Assembly: GCF_937616625.2 (NCBI RefSeq)
Contig: NC_065575.1
Coordinates: forward strand, 21,716,001 to 21,780,000
Length of the DNA stretch: 64,000 nt
Source of the DNA: Mercurialis annua
Lineage: Eukaryota; Streptophyta; Magnoliopsida; Malpighiales; Euphorbiaceae
Direction of reading: 5' to 3'
In this document: piece after piece, positions 31,014-44,249 of the stretch
Position numbering within the stretch: the stretch's first letter is position 1
Layout of the letters: every line of letters begins with the position of its first letter
Notes under the pieces: model-generated
What the model saw: only the letters and a program-made list of their open reading frames with translations
Databases searched by the model: none
Told to the model about the DNA's origin: nothing
Position numbers and translations under genes: made by a program

Positions 31014-34000
31014 TCACGGAAATAGAAAAGGATAGCGATTCCGCATATCCAACTCGGTCTCCCAAGTACACTCCTCTACAGAATGATTGCGCCAGAGAAC
31101 TTTGACCATCGGAATCTCCTTGTTCCGCAATTTACGCACCTGCGTATCAACAATCTCAACTGGCTGTTCCTCGTAGGACAGCTCCTGGTCAATCTCAACA
31201 CTCTGAGGCACAATCACGTGCGAAGGATCAGAAATGCACTTTCTCAACATAGAAACGTGAAACACAGGATGTACTAACGACATGTCTGGCGGTAGAACCA
31301 GACGATAAGCCACAGCTCCAATCCGCTCCAGAATCTCATAAGGACCAATATACCTCGGTGCCAATTTTCCCTTGACACCAAAACGAACCACGCCTTTCAT
31401 AGGCGAAACCCGAAGAAATACGAAATCACCAACCTGGAACTCAATGTCTTTCCTCTTCGGATCAGCATAACTCTTATGCCGACTAAAAGCAGTCTCTAAC
31501 CTCCGCTTAATCAACGGTACCTTCTCAGAGGTAATCTGAATGATCTCCGCTCCCGAGAGTTTACGCTCTCCGACCTCCTCCCAACAGATAGGAGATCTAC
31601 ACTTGCGCCCGTACAAAGCCTCATACGGCGCCATCTCGATACTCGCATGATAACTGTTGTTATAGGAAAACTCAATCAACGGCAAATGAGTATCCCAGCT
31701 ACCCTGAAAATCGAGAACACACATCCTGAGCATATCCTCCAACGTCTGAATAGTCCTCTCAGACTGACCGTCAGTCTGAGGATGAAAAGCTGTACTGAAA
31801 TCCAACCGAGAACCCAAGGATTCCTGTAACGCTTTCCAGAACCTCGAAGTAAACACAGAACCTCTGTCTGAAACAATAGAAACCGGTACACCATGCAAAC
31901 TGACAATCCTGTCGATGTACAACTGAGCCAACCTCGAAGCAGCATACGAAACCTTAATCGGAAGGAAATGAGCTGACTTGGTCATACGGTCAACTATCAC
32001 CCAGATGGAGTCGTATCCCTGTCGAGTACGTGGTAACCCAACCACAAAATCCATAGCAATCCGCTCCCACTTCCACTCTGGAATAGGTAGTGGCTGCAGA
32101 TAGCCAAAAGGTCTCTGATGCTCCAGCTTCACCTGCTGGCACGTCAGACACTTAGAAACATACTCAGCGACATCCTTCTTCATCCCGCTCCACCAGTAGG
32201 TACCCTTAAGATCATGGTACATCTTAGTAGAACCCGGATGAACACTATAAGCAGACTTGTGCGCTTCTTCCAGAATCTGGTCCCTCAAACCATCTGAATC
32301 CGGAACACACAATCTCGAACCATGTCTCAGAACACCATCCACAAAAGTAAATTCAGAATTTCCATCCTGCTGAACTTCCTCAATAATCCGTTTCAACTGT
32401 GAATCCTCAGCTTGTAAAGCTTTGATCCGATCAATCAAAACGGATTGCACTTGCAACTGTGCTAACAAACAACCAGTCTGAGAAATCTGAAAACCATAGC
32501 CCGAAGCTATCAAACTGTGCCACTCTCTAACCATGGGTCTACGCCCAGTCTCAGAAATATGAGCCAAACTGCCTGAAGACTTGCGACTCAACGCATCGGC
32601 TACCACATTAGCCTTACCAGGATGGTACTGAATAGTACAGTCGTAGTCTTTCAGCAACTCTAACCACCTCCTCTGTCTCAAGTTCAACTCTCTCTGATCA
32701 AAGATATATTTCAGACTCTTATGATCAGTGAAAATCTCACAAGTAGCACCATACAAATAATGCCTCCAAATTTTCAGCGCAAAAACCACAGCTGCCAACT
32801 CTAAATCATGAGTAGGGTAATTCACCTCATGCTTCTTCAACTGTCTGGAAGCATAGGCAATCACCTGGCCATGTTGCATCAGAACGCAACCCAAACCAAT
32901 CCGAGACGCATCACAATACACTGTGAAACCATCAATGCCAGAAGGCAATGCCAAAACCGGAGCTGTAGTCAAAATCTCCTTGAGCTTCTCAAAGCTCGCC
33001 TCGCACTTGTCAGTCCACTCAAACTTGACACCCTTCTGTGTCAGTTTAGTCAAAGGTGCAGATATCCTGGAGAAATCTTGCACGAACCGACGATAGTAAC
33101 CAGCTAAACCCAGAAAACTTCTGATCTCGGTAACTGACCTTGGCCTTTGCCAATCCATGACCGCCTCAATCTTCTTCGGATCAACCTTGATCCCATCTTT
33201 CGACACCACGTGTCCCAGAAAGGTAACCTGATCCAACCAGAACTCACATTTTGAGAACTTAGCATACAACTGATGCTCACGCAACGTCTGTAGTATAGTC
33301 CTCAAATGGTAAGCATGCTCCTCCTCACTCCGAGAATAGATCAAAATGTCATCAATGAAGACGATAACAAATTGATCCAAAAACGGCTTGAACACTCTGT
33401 TCATCATATCCATAAACGCTGCTGGTGCATTCGTCAGACCAAAGGACATAACCAGAAACTCAAAATGTCCATAACGAGTCCGAAAAGCAGTCTTAGGCAC
33501 ATCTGCATCACGGATCCGAAGCTGATGATACCCAGACCTCAAATCAATCTTGGAAAAACACTTCGCACCCTGCAACTGGTCAAACAGATCATCGATGCGA
33601 GGAAGAGGATATCTGTTCTTGACAGTAGCCTTATTCAACTGTCTGTAGTCGATACACAGCCGAAAGGAACCGTCTTTCTTCTTTACAAACAGAACTGGAG
33701 CACCCCACGGAGAAGTACTCGGTCTGATGAACCCGCTATCCAACAACTCTTGTAACTGGTCCTTCAACTCCTTCAGCTCTGCAGGAGCCATCCGATACGG
33801 CGGTATCGAAATCGGAGCTGTACCAGAAACCACATCAATGCAAAACTCAATATCACGATCAGGTGGTAATCCAGGCAATTCCTCTGGAAACACATCAGTG
33901 AACTCATTCACTATCGGCACACTATGCATATCACTACCATCAGCCTCCAAATCACGAACCACAGCAAGAAAACCCTGGCAACCCTTGCCAAACATCCGCT

Positions 34001-35963
34001 TCGCCTTGATGGCGGAAATCAGATTCTTAGGTGTCTCTGCCTTTTCTCCCTGAAAGGAAAAAGGTAGACCACCTGGAATCCTAAACTCGACTGACTTCTC
34101 TCGACAGTCAATAGAAGCATAATGGCGTGACAACCAGTCCATCCCCAATATAACATCAAAAGAAAGAACGTCAAGTACAATCAAATCAGCACATAATTCT
34201 CTACCCTGAATAACCACAGGACAAGAAGGATAGACGACGTCCACTACTACACCTTCAGACATAGGTGTAGACACAGCTAGAGGTTCACTCAAAACAGATG
34301 GTGCTCTACCCAATTTCCCAGCAAAACAAGTAGAAACAAACGAATGGGTCGCACCCGCATCAAATAAAACCAAAGCATCAGTAAAAGAAATCGGGATGGT
34401 ACCTTGCACCACAGCATTTGATGCACGCGCATCCTGAGGAGTAAGTGCGAACACTCTGGCCTGACCCTGCGGCTGCTGCTGCGAACTCTGTCCAGTACCA
34501 TATCCGTTGGAACCTCTACCGCCGTTACCACGGCCACCAAAACCTCTGCCACCAGAACCACGGCCCCGCTGGCCACCAAAAGATGCTGCAGGTTGAGAGT
34601 ACCCTACAGACTGTGTAAACGCAGGTCTCTGCTGCTGATAAGATGACTGCGCCACACTGGAGTTAGACATATGCTGCCCAGATGTCGGACACTCCCTAGA
34701 AAAATGACCCGGCTGGCCACAAGTAAAACAACCTCCAGGAGCTAACTGACACTGACCATAGTGCCTGCGTCTGCAATTCTGGCAGAACGGAATGTTCGAT
34801 CCACCACTGTACCCGCGTCCTGAACCACGGTTGCTCCCACTGCTACTGGAACTGTACGGAGCACTCCTGGCACTATGCCTCCCTTTGTTGTGAGTCCGTC
34901 GACTCCCCCTATTGGCCTGAGAAGAGCCACTGTAGTAGTTCCCACTACCATGCTGCACTGGGGTCTGCTGCCCCCCACTAGGAACGTCACTCTTTCCCTT
35001 CTGATTCTGGAAAGGGTCAGAGATCGTCCCAAACTGAACCATCGAATTTTCCATCCGCCGCGCACTATCCACTAACCGGGCAAACTCCATGTTTGTCCCT
35101 ATCAGCAAAGGAAGAAACTCCGAGCCTAAACCCCTAACATAACGGTCGTTCACTCGCTCTTGATCACCCTGAAGATCTGTAGCAAACCGCCCCAAACGTA
35201 CAAACTCAGTAGTGTAGTCTGTCACTGATCTATCCCCCTTCTTCAAAGTGAGCAGCTTTTCTCTGAAACTCTCAGTAACAGAGAAGGGTAGATAGTAACC
35301 TCTGAACCTGGTCACAAAATCAGCCCAAGGCAAAGTATCCATAACTGGCCTGATGTTATCGCGATACCAATCCTTAGCTGGACCCTTCAGCGACATTTCC
35401 ACAAGCATCACTGATTGACGATCAGACGCTTGAATCCTCTGACTGTTGTACTCAAATTCCTCCAAAAAGTCAAGAGCATCCCCAGTACCATCAAAAGAAG
35501 TTTGATTCAACTTCAAGTAGGTCATCACCAACTCTCTGTCTGTTGGAATATGATCGACACCAGCAATTCCACCAATACCAGCTACAGCACCAACCTGAGG
35601 TTGCTGTTGCTGCGCTAACTGACCCAGTATATTACACTGATTCTGCAGTAGAGCCTGATTGTTCTGCATCTCGACAACGCCAGCCAAGAAAGTAGTGAAG
35701 TCGAACGCTTGCATATTTGGTGCCTGCTGCACATTCGGTGCCTGAACACCTGCTGCACCGCGTCCTCTAGCTCCACCTCTACCAGCACCAGCTCCTCTGC
35801 CTCTACCAGCACCTCTACCTCTGCCAGCACCTCCACCTCGACCACGTCCAGCATTTGCCTGAACTGGTGGTGCGTTCTGATCGACTTCCATAGAAATCGC
35901 ATCATCAGCCACAGCTTCTTGCTCTGCCGCAGCACGAGCACGAGTACGAATAACGTTGTCCAT
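31014..35963 (-). CDS. Chromovirus Gag-Pol polyprotein, intact (1649 aa)
   Basis: A single open frame encodes all proteins needed for reverse transcription and integration. In order: an N-terminal RG/GR-rich stretch (about 39-72); gag core (about 145-310); a Cys/His motif C394-C397-H401-C405; a CCHC knuckle C412-C415-H420-C425; RG-rich linker (464-485); aspartic protease with DAG at 535-537; RT (about 720-900) with FIDD ending at 871-872; RNase H with D1018, E1055, D1080; integrase with H1235/H1242/C1272/C1275 zinc site and D1305, D1366, E1402; GPY motif at 1540-1542; chromodomain (about 1603-1649). No stop or frameshift. The start is the ATG at 35963, followed by the RTRAR motif and shared with the outer element. 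A chromodomain suggests integration into marked heterochromatin, fitting its position. The protein stops at 31014, about 115 bp before the 3' LTR. Catalytic residues all look present, so activity is possible but not shown. Confidence 0.95.
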   Translation of the reverse strand: MDNVIRTRARAAAEQEAVADDAISMEVDQNAPPVQANAGRGRGGGAGRGRGAGRGRGAGAGRGGARGRGAAGVQAPNVQQAPNMQAFDFTTFLAGVVEMQNNQALLQNQCNILGQLAQQQQPQVGAVAGIGGIAGVDHIPTDRELVMTYLKLNQTSFDGTGDALDFLEEFEYNSQRIQASDRQSVMLVEMSLKGPAKDWYRDNIRPVMDTLPWADFVTRFRGYYLPFSVTESFREKLLTLKKGDRSVTDYTTEFVRLGRFATDLQGDQERVNDRYVRGLGSEFLPLLIGTNMEFARLVDSARRMENSMVQFGTISDPFQNQKGKSDVPSGGQQTPVQHGSGNYYSGSSQANRGSRRTHNKGRHSARSAPYSSSSSGSNRGSGRGYSGGSNIPFCQNCRRRHYGQCQLAPGGCFTCGQPGHFSRECPTSGQHMSNSSVAQSSYQQQRPAFTQSVGYSQPAASFGGQRGRGSGGRGFGGRGNGGRGSNGYGTGQSSQQQPQGQARVFALTPQDARASNAVVQGTIPISFTDALVLFDAGATHSFVSTCFAGKLGRAPSVLSEPLAVSTPMSEGVVVDVVYPSCPVVIQGRELCADLIVLDVLSFDVILGMDWLSRHYASIDCREKSVEFRIPGGLPFSFQGEKAETPKNLISAIKAKRMFGKGCQGFLAVVRDLEADGSDMHSVPIVNEFTDVFPEELPGLPPDRDIEFCIDVVSGTAPISIPPYRMAPAELKELKDQLQELLDSGFIRPSTSPWGAPVLFVKKKDGSFRLCIDYRQLNKATVKNRYPLPRIDDLFDQLQGAKCFSKIDLRSGYHQLRIRDADVPKTAFRTRYGHFEFLVMSFGLTNAPAAFMDMMNRVFKPFLDQFVIVFIDDILIYSRSEEEHAYHLRTILQTLREHQLYAKFSKCEFWLDQVTFLGHVVSKDGIKVDPKKIEAVMDWQRPRSVTEIRSFLGLAGYYRRFVQDFSRISAPLTKLTQKGVKFEWTDKCEASFEKLKEILTTAPVLALPSGIDGFTVYCDASRIGLGCVLMQHGQVIAYASRQLKKHEVNYPTHDLELAAVVFALKIWRHYLYGATCEIFTDHKSLKYIFDQRELNLRQRRWLELLKDYDCTIQYHPGKANVVADALSRKSSGSLAHISETGRRPMVREWHSLIASGYGFQISQTGCLLAQLQVQSVLIDRIKALQAEDSQLKRIIEEVQQDGNSEFTFVDGVLRHGSRLCVPDSDGLRDQILEEAHKSAYSVHPGSTKMYHDLKGTYWWSGMKKDVAEYVSKCLTCQQVKLEHQRPFGYLQPLPIPEWKWERIAMDFVVGLPRTRQGYDSIWVIVDRMTKSAHFLPIKVSYAASRLAQLYIDRIVSLHGVPVSIVSDRGSVFTSRFWKALQESLGSRLDFSTAFHPQTDGQSERTIQTLEDMLRMCVLDFQGSWDTHLPLIEFSYNNSYHASIEMAPYEALYGRKCRSPICWEEVGERKLSGAEIIQITSEKVPLIKRRLETAFSRHKSYADPKRKDIEFQVGDFVFLRVSPMKGVVRFGVKGKLAPRYIGPYEILERIGAVAYRLVLPPDMSLVHPVFHVSMLRKCISDPSHVIVPQSVEIDQELSYEEQPVEIVDTQVRKLRNKEIPMVKVLWRNHSVEECTWETELDMRNRYPFLFP

Positions 35964-36287
35964 ATCCTAAGATTGAACAACAACAACTTAAATAACAGAT
36001 ATTTCATACCCAAGTATGAACAAAACAAGCAACATATAGGATTTCCCAAGAAATCAACAGCAATAAAGTGTTCACCCAAGTGAAATAGCATTAACAATTA
36101 AAAGCATCAAATCAACAAATAATGACTGACTCGACGCAATCCTATTGGTGTAGGCAGAATGTTTTAAAATCAAAAGATGACGTTTTTAAAGACATGACAG
36201 AATCCTATATCCGCAGTAGTTCCTAAGACACAACCAAACTTAACAGAGTAAACACATAGCAAGCAATGGCCTTGGTTTGAAACCAAA

Positions 36288-36299
36288 GCTCTGATACCA
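36288..36299 (-). other. Primer-binding site of the inner chromovirus
   Basis: The minus strand reads TGGTATCAGAGC four bases beyond the LTR end at 36304. The leader 35964-36287 between it and gag is untranslated. Confidence 0.9.
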
Positions 36300-36303
36300 A
36301 GTT

Positions 36304-39152
36304 TGTCACGACCCATTTTCATGAATCGCGACCGGCGCTAGGGTATGGGTAATGTAGTACCGAAACCCGTAGCTAGCCTCCCATATAAAGCATAAACACA
36401 TAAACCTGCAGAAAACCAATGCTCGGGGGCAACCGAGACTTCAGCCTAAACTAGCAGTTATAATAATCAACAGTTAATTTAACATGCTTATTCAATTCTG
36501 ATTCTAAAATAGATTTATCATAAGCCAATATAAATAATATAACATGCCAAAGCAATATGACTAGTCGAACCAATCCGACAAAATAAATAATAATAACAAA
36601 GACGTCTAATTACTACTGCGGTCTAAGAATAAAACAGTTTTACAGTTTTACTAAAATAAAAGGAAACCTCCGAAGGAAAATAAATGCGGAGATCACCAGA
36701 CTCTCTCAGATCATAACCCTGGGGAAAATTAGGAAAACAACGGGGTCAGATATACTGAGATGAGTTCATACCACTATTTACATTTATTAAGTGGAAAACC
36801 TTTAAAACGTTTAAAACATTTAATAACGATATTACAGATAATAGTTGGAACCCTAATCCACAATTCTAAATAATAATCATAATCCAATAGGTCTGGTCCC
36901 GAGAGCTGAGCTACACCGAGTTACCACTGACCACACTTATACCAGAGTCCCGAGAGCTGAGCTACACCGAGTTACTCTACCTGGTCCCGAGAGCTATGCT
37001 CACACCGAGTTACCACATTTCCATAAATACCTTTCCCAGATCAATACCGGTGCGCACGCAGTCCTAATGATGCCCATTAGGTAGCACGTTCCAACTAAGA
37101 GCCATAATATAAAAACAGTTCGAAATATACGTACAGTATATATATTTAATATTAAAATAACAATTTACTTAATAAAGCGGTAAATAGTAGATATAAACTC
37201 ACTGCTTGCTAATCCACGTGAAATACCGGCAAGCACTAACTCTGGTTCGCCTCTGAAGCACGAACAGTAGACGAGTCTAGACAAATAAAATAATTATTAA
37301 AATCAGACCCTAACTCTAAAGAGTACTAGACACCAAATAGGACTAGCACATATAACATGTCGGAATAACAATCCAAAGCACACAAATATATCCCAAAAGG
37401 TAACAAGCCCAATTAATATACGTCTATTGAGTTCCCGCTTAAAATCCAATTTATAAATATTATTTAATAACTTTAAATAATAAATAATTTCCAAATAGTG
37501 GGTTAGCCGAGTTATTAAAAACTACCAAGCTAACCTCACTTGTCGGATGACCCAAGTCTAATCCGACTCAAAACGTTTATCAAATATAAACCCGAGTTTA
37601 TATTTATAAAACAATTTAACAAAATAATAAACCATTTTAAAAGCGGAACTCAATAACTTCAATTCTAAGTAACCCAAGTTACAAATCAAAAACTTAATCA
37701 TTTTAAGTTAATAAAAGTTTAGGGACTAAATTGTACTTTTGCCAAATAAGGACTAAATTGTACTTTAGCCAAATTGATATCCATAATCAAATAAATTACT
37801 TATATTTGTATTTAAAACAAAATATAAACTTAACCAACCAAAATCCACTTATTTAATTTATAAGATAAGTTTAGGGGCTAAATTGTCATTTAACCAATTT
37901 CGTGCCAAATTGATATTTGAATTAAATAGAATCACCCGAGTAATTATATTAGCCAAATAATAACTATCGTTTTCAACTTAATAATTATAAACCAAATTTA
38001 ACTTCAAGTTATTATCAAGCAAAAATAAAATCTAACTTAAAGGATCTAATAATTTCAAACAAAGAAAGCTAATGACCAAAGTGCCCTATTAGCCATCTCC
38101 TTCCTTAATTCAAAAACAAACAGACCCCGCCATCCCTGTATTTGCAAATCACCATTCTTAAGTTTCTGAAGCCAAGTCCCTCTATCAATTCTCACCAAAC
38201 CAATCAATCTAATAGCCAAAAATCAAACCAAAACAACACCACACCATTGCTACATACCCATAATCAATTAACAAGGAGAACAAACACCAAAGTTATTGCC
38301 GAACCCAACCTTTAATCATGAACATGAAGAACAAAATGATAACTCCATGAAATCAAAAACTAACAATTACCCAAGAGATCTATAAGCCAAACAAACAAAT
38401 CCATGGCCAAAGGGAAGCAGAAAGGTTCGGCAGAAAATCAAAAGCCAAAACAGAAATATAAAGCAAACCGAAACGATGAAACGGGATTGATTAAAACGAG
38501 ATCGTCGGCGTACCGTTCAGCGAAACTGAGGTAGGGAAACGTAGATACGTGAGTCTAGATCGTCTGGAATCAAACGGTTCTGATTTCGATCTAGAAACGA
38601 GAGAGAACGAACCAAATTACGCAATGACGTTCAAAAGCAAAAACTGGAAATCCAAGAAATCAGAAACTTACCGGACAGCGATCTTTGGCAGATGATAACG
38701 GCTTCGATACTCAGCGAAATGACAAGCGGAAAACGGCTAGGGTTTCAGTGATGAGTGGTGAAGATTTTCTGTTTAGAAGTCGACTTTAAATATCGAGAGG
38801 AGACGGGTCGAAAATGAGTGCGAACAGGGCCGGGCGAAGGGATCCAAGACCTGCTGCCATTCACGAACGGGAATGGCCACATTTGGTCTGTTCCCGTTCG
38901 AGAATGGGCCTGTTCCCGAACGGGAACAGGCCAGAAAAAGGATTCCCGTTCGGGAATTCCAATTCCCGAACGGGAATGAATAATTTCTATTTTTTTTTTA
39001 TTTTTAATTAAAAAATATAATTGGTTAAACCAATAAATCACACTCAACCAAACAACTCGAACCAAGCCACTAATATCGAGATTATTTCAAAACGACCGGG
39101 AAAAATGTCGGAATTTAAATGAAAAAAATATAAAATATTACGGGATATTACA
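36304..39152 (-). mobile_element. 5' LTR of the inner chromovirus (2849 bp)
   Basis: Almost identical to 28050-30896. The few differences I saw include C/T near 36416, G/T near 36498, A/G near 36731, A/G near 38212, G/T near 38678, G/A near 38912 and the poly-T tract near 38991. It is followed by AATCC, the second copy of the target duplication. Confidence 0.95.
37046..37081 (-). other. Paired stem-loops H1 and H2, copy 7
   Basis: Same as copy 6. H2 is 37046-37062 and H1 is 37063-37081 on the minus strand. This is the copy that would lie in the genomic RNA leader of the intact element, about 745 nt upstream of the primer-binding site. Confidence 0.6.
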
Positions 39153-39164
39153 AATCCTTAGGAT

Positions 39165-42100
39165 ATGGACAATGTTGTTCGTACTCGTGCTCGTGCTGCG
39201 GCAGAGCAAGAAGCTGTGGCTGATGATGCGATTTCCATGGAAGTCGATCAGAACGTACCACCAGTTCAGGCTAATGCTGGACGTGGTCGAGGTGGAGGTG
39301 CTGGCAGAGGTAGAGGTGCTGGTAGAGGCAGAGGAGCTGGTGCTGGTAGAGGTGGAGCTAGAGGACGTGGTGCAGCAGGTGTTCAGGCACCGAATGTGCA
39401 TCAGGCACCAGAGGTGCAACAAGCACCAAACATGCAAGCATTCGACTTCACTACCTTCTTAGCTGGGATTGTCGAGATGCAGAACAACCAGGCTCTTCTG
39501 CAGAATCAGTGTACTGTACTGGGTCAGCTAGCGCAGCAACAGCAACCTCAGGCTGGTGTTGTAGCTGGTGTTGGTGGACTTGCTGGTGTCGGTCACATTC
39601 CAACGGACAGAGAGTTGGTGATGATCTACTTGAAGTTGAATCCGACTTCTTTTGATAGTACTGGGGATGCTCTTGACTTTTTGGGGGAATTTGAGTACAA
39701 CAGTCAGAGGATTCAAGCTTCTGATCGTCAATCAGTGATGCTTGTGGAGATGTCGCTGAAGGGTCCAGCTAAGGACTAGTATCGCGATAACATCAGGCCA
39801 GTTATGGATACTTTGTCTTGGGCTGATTTTGTGATCAGGTTCAGAGGTTACTATCTACCCTTCTCTGTTACTGAGAGTTTCAGAGAAAAGCTGCTAAATT
39901 TGAAGAAGGGGGATAGATCAGTGACAGACTACACTACTGAGTTTGTACGTTTGGGGCGGTTTGCTACAGATCTACAGGGTGATCAAGAGCGAGTGAACGA
40001 CCGTTATATTAGGGGTTTAGGCTCGAAGTTTCTCCCTTTGCTGATAGGGACAAACATGGAGTTTTCCCGGTTAGTGGATAGTGCGCGACGGATGGAGAAT
40101 TCGATGGTTCAGTTTGGAACGATCTCTGACCCTTTCCAGAATCAAAAGGGAAAGAGTGATCTTCATAGTGGGGGGCAGCAGGCCCCAGTGCAGCATAGTA
40201 GTGGGAATTTCTACAGTGGCTCTTCTCAGGCCAACAGGGGGAGTCGACGGACTCACAACAAAGGGAGGCATAGTGCCAGGAGTGCTCCGTACAGTTCCAG
40301 TAGCAGTGGGAGCAACCGTGGTTCAGGACGCGGGTACAATGGTGGATCGAACATTCCGTTCTGCCAGAATTGCAGACGCAGGCACTATGGTTAGTGTCAG
40401 TTAGCTCCTGGAGGTTGTTTTACTTGTGGCCAGCCAGGTCATTTTTCCAGGGAGTGTCCGACATCTGGGCAGCAGATGTCTAACTCCAGTGTGGCGCAGT
40501 CTTCTTATCAGCAGCAGAGACCTGCGTTTTCACAATCTGTAGGATACTCTCAACCTGCAGCATCTTTTGGTGGCCAGCGGGGCCGTGGTTCTGGTGGCAG
40601 AGGTTTTGGTGGCTGTGGTAACGGCGGTAGAGGTTCCAACGGTTATGGTACTGGACAGAGTTCACAGCAGCAGCCACAGGGACAGGCCAGAGTGTTCGCA
40701 CTTACTCCTCAGGATGCGCGTGCATCAAATGCTGTGGTGCAAGGTACCATTCCGATTTCTTTTATAGATGCTTTAGTGTTATTTGATGCGGGTGCAACCC
40801 ATTCGTTTGTATCTACATGTTTTGCTGGGAAATTGGGTATGGCACCATCTGTTTTGAGTGAACCTCTAGCTGTGTCTACACCTATGTCTGAAGGTGTAGT
40901 AGTGGACGTTGTTTATCCTTCGTGTCCAGTGGTTATTCAGGGTAGAGAATTATGTGCTGATTTGATTGTACTTGACGTTCTTTCTTTTGATGTTATCTTG
41001 GGGATGGACTGGTTGTCACGCCACTTTGCTTCTATTGACTGTCGAGGGAAGTCAGTCGAGTTCAGGATTCCAGGTGATCTACCTTTTTCCTTTCAGGGAG
41101 AAAAGGCAGAGACACCTAAGAATTTGATTTCCGCCATCAAGGCGAAGCGGATGTTAGGCAAGGGTTGCCAAGGTTTTCTTGCTGTGGTTCGTGATTTAGA
41201 GACTAGTAGTGGTGATATGCATAGTGTTCCGATAGTGAATGAGTTCACTGATGTATTTCCAGAGGAATTGGCTGGATTACCACCTGATCGTGACATTGAG
41301 TTTTGCATTGATGTTGTTTCTGGTACAGCTCCGATTTCGATACTGCCGTATCGGATGGCTCCTGCAGATTTGAAGGAGTTGAAGGACCAGTTACAAGAGT
41401 TGTTGGATAGCGGGTTCATCAGACCGAGTACTTCTCCGTGGGGTGCTCCAGTTCTGTTTGTAAAGAAGAAAGACGGTTCCTTTCGGCTGTGTATCGACTA
41501 CAGACAGTTGAATAAGGTTACTGTCAAGAACAGATATCCTCTTCCTCGCATCGATGATCTGTTTGACCAGTTGCAGGGTGCGAAGTGTTTTTCCAAGATT
41601 GATTTGAGGTCTGGGTATCATCAGCTACGGATCCGTGATGCAGATGTGCCTAAGACTGCTTTTCGGACTCGTTATGGACATTTTGAGTTTCTGGTTATGT
41701 CCTTTGGTCTAACGAACGCACCAGCAGCGTTTATGGATATGATGAACAGAGTGTTCAAGCCGTTTTTGGATCAATTTGTTATCGTCTTCATTGATGACAT
41801 TTTGATCTATTCTCGGAGTGAGGAGGAGCATGCTTACCATTTGAGGACTATACTACAGACGTTGCGTGAGCATCAGTTGTACGCTAAGTTCTCAAAATGT
41901 GAGTTCTGGTTGGATCAGGTTACCTTTCTAGGACACGTGGTGTCGAAAGATGGGATCAAGGTTGATCCGAAGAGGATTGAGGCGGTTATGGATTGGCAGA
42001 GGCCAAGGTCAGTTACCGAGATCAGAAGTTTTCTGGGTTTAGCTGGCTACTATCGTCGGTTCGTGCAAGATTTCTCCAGAATATCTGCACCTTTGACTAA

Positions 42101-44147
42101 ATTGACACAGAAGGGTGTCAAGTTTGAGTGGACTGACAAGTGCGAGGCGAGCTTTGAGAAGCTTAAGGAGATTTTGACTACAGCTCCGGTTTTGGCATTG
42201 CCTTCTGGCATTGACGGTTTCACAGTGTATTGTGATGCGTCTCGGATTGGTTTGGGTTGCGTTCTGATGCAACATGGACAGGTGATTGCCTATGCTTCCA
42301 GACAGTTGAAGAAGCATGAGGTGAATTACCCAACTCATGATTTAGAGTTGGCAGCTGTGGTTTTTGCGCTGAAAATCTGGAGGCATTATTTGTATGGTGC
42401 TACTTGTGAGATTTTCACTGATCATAAGAGTCTGAAGTATATCTTTGATCAGAGAGAATTGAACTTGAGACAGAGGAGGTGGTTAGAGTTGCTGAAGGAC
42501 TACGACTGTACTATTCAGTACCATCCTGGTAAGGCTAATGTGGTAGCCGATGCGTTGAGTCGCAAGTCTTCAGGCAGTTTGGCTCATATTTTTGAGATTG
42601 GGCGTAGACCCATGATTAGGGAGTGGCACAGTTTGATAGCTTCAGGCTATGGATTTCAGATTTTTCAGACTGGTTGTTTGTTAGCACAGTTGCAAGTGCA
42701 ACCCGTTTTGATTGATCGGATCAAAGCTTTACAAGCTGAGGATCCACAGTTGAAACGGATTATTGAGGAGATTCAGCAGGACAGTAATTCTGAGTTTACT
42801 TTTGTGGATGGTGTTCTGAGACATGGTTCAAGACTGTGTGTTCCGGATTCAGATGGTTTGAGGGACCAGATCTTGGAGGAAGCGCACAAGTCTGCTTATA
42901 GTGTTCATCCGGGTTCTACTAAGATGTACCATGATCTTAATGGTACGTACTGGTGGAGCGGAATGAAGAAGGATGTCGCTGAGTATGTTTCTAGGTGTCT
43001 GACTTGTCAGCAGGTGAAGCTGGAGCATCAGAGACCTTTTGGCTATCTGCAGCCACTACCTATTCCAGAGTGGAAGTGGGAGCAGATTGCTATGGATTTT
43101 GTGGTTGGTTTACCACGTACTCGGCAGGGGTACGATTCCATCTGGGTGATAGTTGACCGTATGACCAAGTCAGCTCATTTCCTTCCAATTAAGGTTTCGT
43201 ATACTGCTTCGAGGTTGGCTCAGTTGTACATCGACAGAATTGTCAGTTTGCATGGTGTACCGGTTTCTATTGTTTCAGACAGAGGTTCTGTGTTTACTTC
43301 GAGGTTCTGGAAAGCGTTGCAGGAATCTTTGGGTTCTCGGTTGGATTTCAGTACAGCTTTTCATCCTCAGACTGATGGTCAGTCTGAGAGGACTATTCAG
43401 ACGTTGGAGGATATGCTCAGGATGTGTGTTCTCGATTTTCAGGGTAGCTGGGATACTCATTTGCCGTTGATTGAGTTTTCTTATAACAACAGTTATCACG
43501 CGAGTATCGAGATGGCGCCGTATGAGGCTTTGTACGGGCGCAAGTGTAGATCTCCTATCTGTTGGGAGGAGGTCGGAGAGCGTAAACTCTCGGGAGCTGA
43601 GATCATTCAGATTACCTCAGAGAAGGTACCGTTGATTAAGCGGAGATTAGAAACTGCTTTTAGTCGGCATAAGAGTTATGCAGATCCGAAGAGGAAAGAC
43701 ATCGAGTTTCAGGTGGGAGACTTTGTGTTTCTTCGGGTTTCGCCTATGAAGGGCGTGGTTCGTTTTGGCGTCAAGGGAAATTTGGCACCGAGGTATATTG
43801 GTCCTTATGAGATTTTAGAGAGGATTGGAGCTGTGGCTTATCGTCTGGTTCTGCCGCCAGACATGTCGTTAGTACATCCTGTGTTTCACGTTTCTATGTT
43901 GAGAAAGTGCATTTCTGACCCTTCGCAAGTGATTGTGCCTCAGAGTGTGGAGATTGACCAAGAGCTGTCCTATGAGGAACAGCCAGTTGAGATTGTTGAT
44001 ACGCAAGTGCGTAAATTGCGGAACAAGGAGATTCCGATGGTCAAAGTTCTCTAGCGCAATCATTCTGTAGAGGAGTGTACTTGGGAGACCGAGTCGGATA
44101 TGCGGAATCGCTATCCTTTTCTTTTTCCGTCAGGTGCGATATCTTGA
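39165..44147 (+). pseudogene. Chromovirus Gag-Pol polyprotein with three nonsense codons (outer element)
   Basis: The same frame and architecture as 31014-35963, but with TAG codons at 39777-39779 (in gag, where the inner element has Trp of KDWY), at about 40393 (between the two zinc motifs, where it has Gln) and at about 44053 (in the chromodomain, where it has Trp). Between the stops the frame stays open, and RT (FIDD), RNase H and the integrase D, D, E are present. The frame reaches a TGA at 44145-44147. Each stop is a C-to-T or G-to-A change that, compared with the inner copy, falls in a CAG/CTG (CHG) site. The first blocks production of pol from the natural start, so this copy is probably not autonomous. 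Confidence 0.93.
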
Positions 44148-44235
44148 TTTCTGTGACTTTTACGATTTTTACTTGTGTTACGTGTTGTTCTGATGTGAAT
44201 TGTTTTTCGTGTTAAATTCGAGGACGAATTTTTAA
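44148..44235 (+). other. 3' untranslated region of the outer chromovirus
   Basis: A short non-coding tail between the polyprotein and the polypurine tract. It includes TTAAATTCGAGGACGAATTT, a motif also found (reversed) after the inner polyprotein near 30920. Confidence 0.7.
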
Positions 44236-44249
44236 TTAGTTGGGAAGAA
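44236..44249 (+). other. Polypurine tract of the outer chromovirus
   Basis: TTAGTTGGGAAGAA lies directly before the 3' LTR at 44250. It differs by one G-to-A from the inner element's tract. Confidence 0.8.

Larger units (their letters stand above)
28050..39152 (-). mobile_element. Minus-strand Tekay/Del-like chromovirus (inner, apparently intact)
   Basis: An 11.1-kb complete element: left LTR 28050-30896 (3'), right LTR 36304-39152 (5'), primer-binding site 36288-36299, one open polyprotein 31014-35963, and polypurine tract next to 30897. The target duplication is AATCC. By eye the two LTRs differ at about six positions plus small changes in one poly-T tract (~0.2%), the lowest divergence of any pair in the window. 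With LTRs, priming sites and reading frame all intact, it is the only element here that could still be autonomous. Confidence 0.96.

Noticed and set aside
31083..36083. Many open frames of 60-160 codons on the strand opposite, or in other frames of, the inner polyprotein
   Set aside because: Shadows of a 1649-codon gene with strong codon bias. The same shadows appear mirrored in the outer element (39138-44063).
28050..39152. Centromeric (CRM-type) chromovirus
   Set aside because: The C-terminus matches a type II chromodomain, not the CR motif of CRM elements, and LTRs of ~2.8 kb fit Tekay/Del. Centromeric location cannot be claimed from this.
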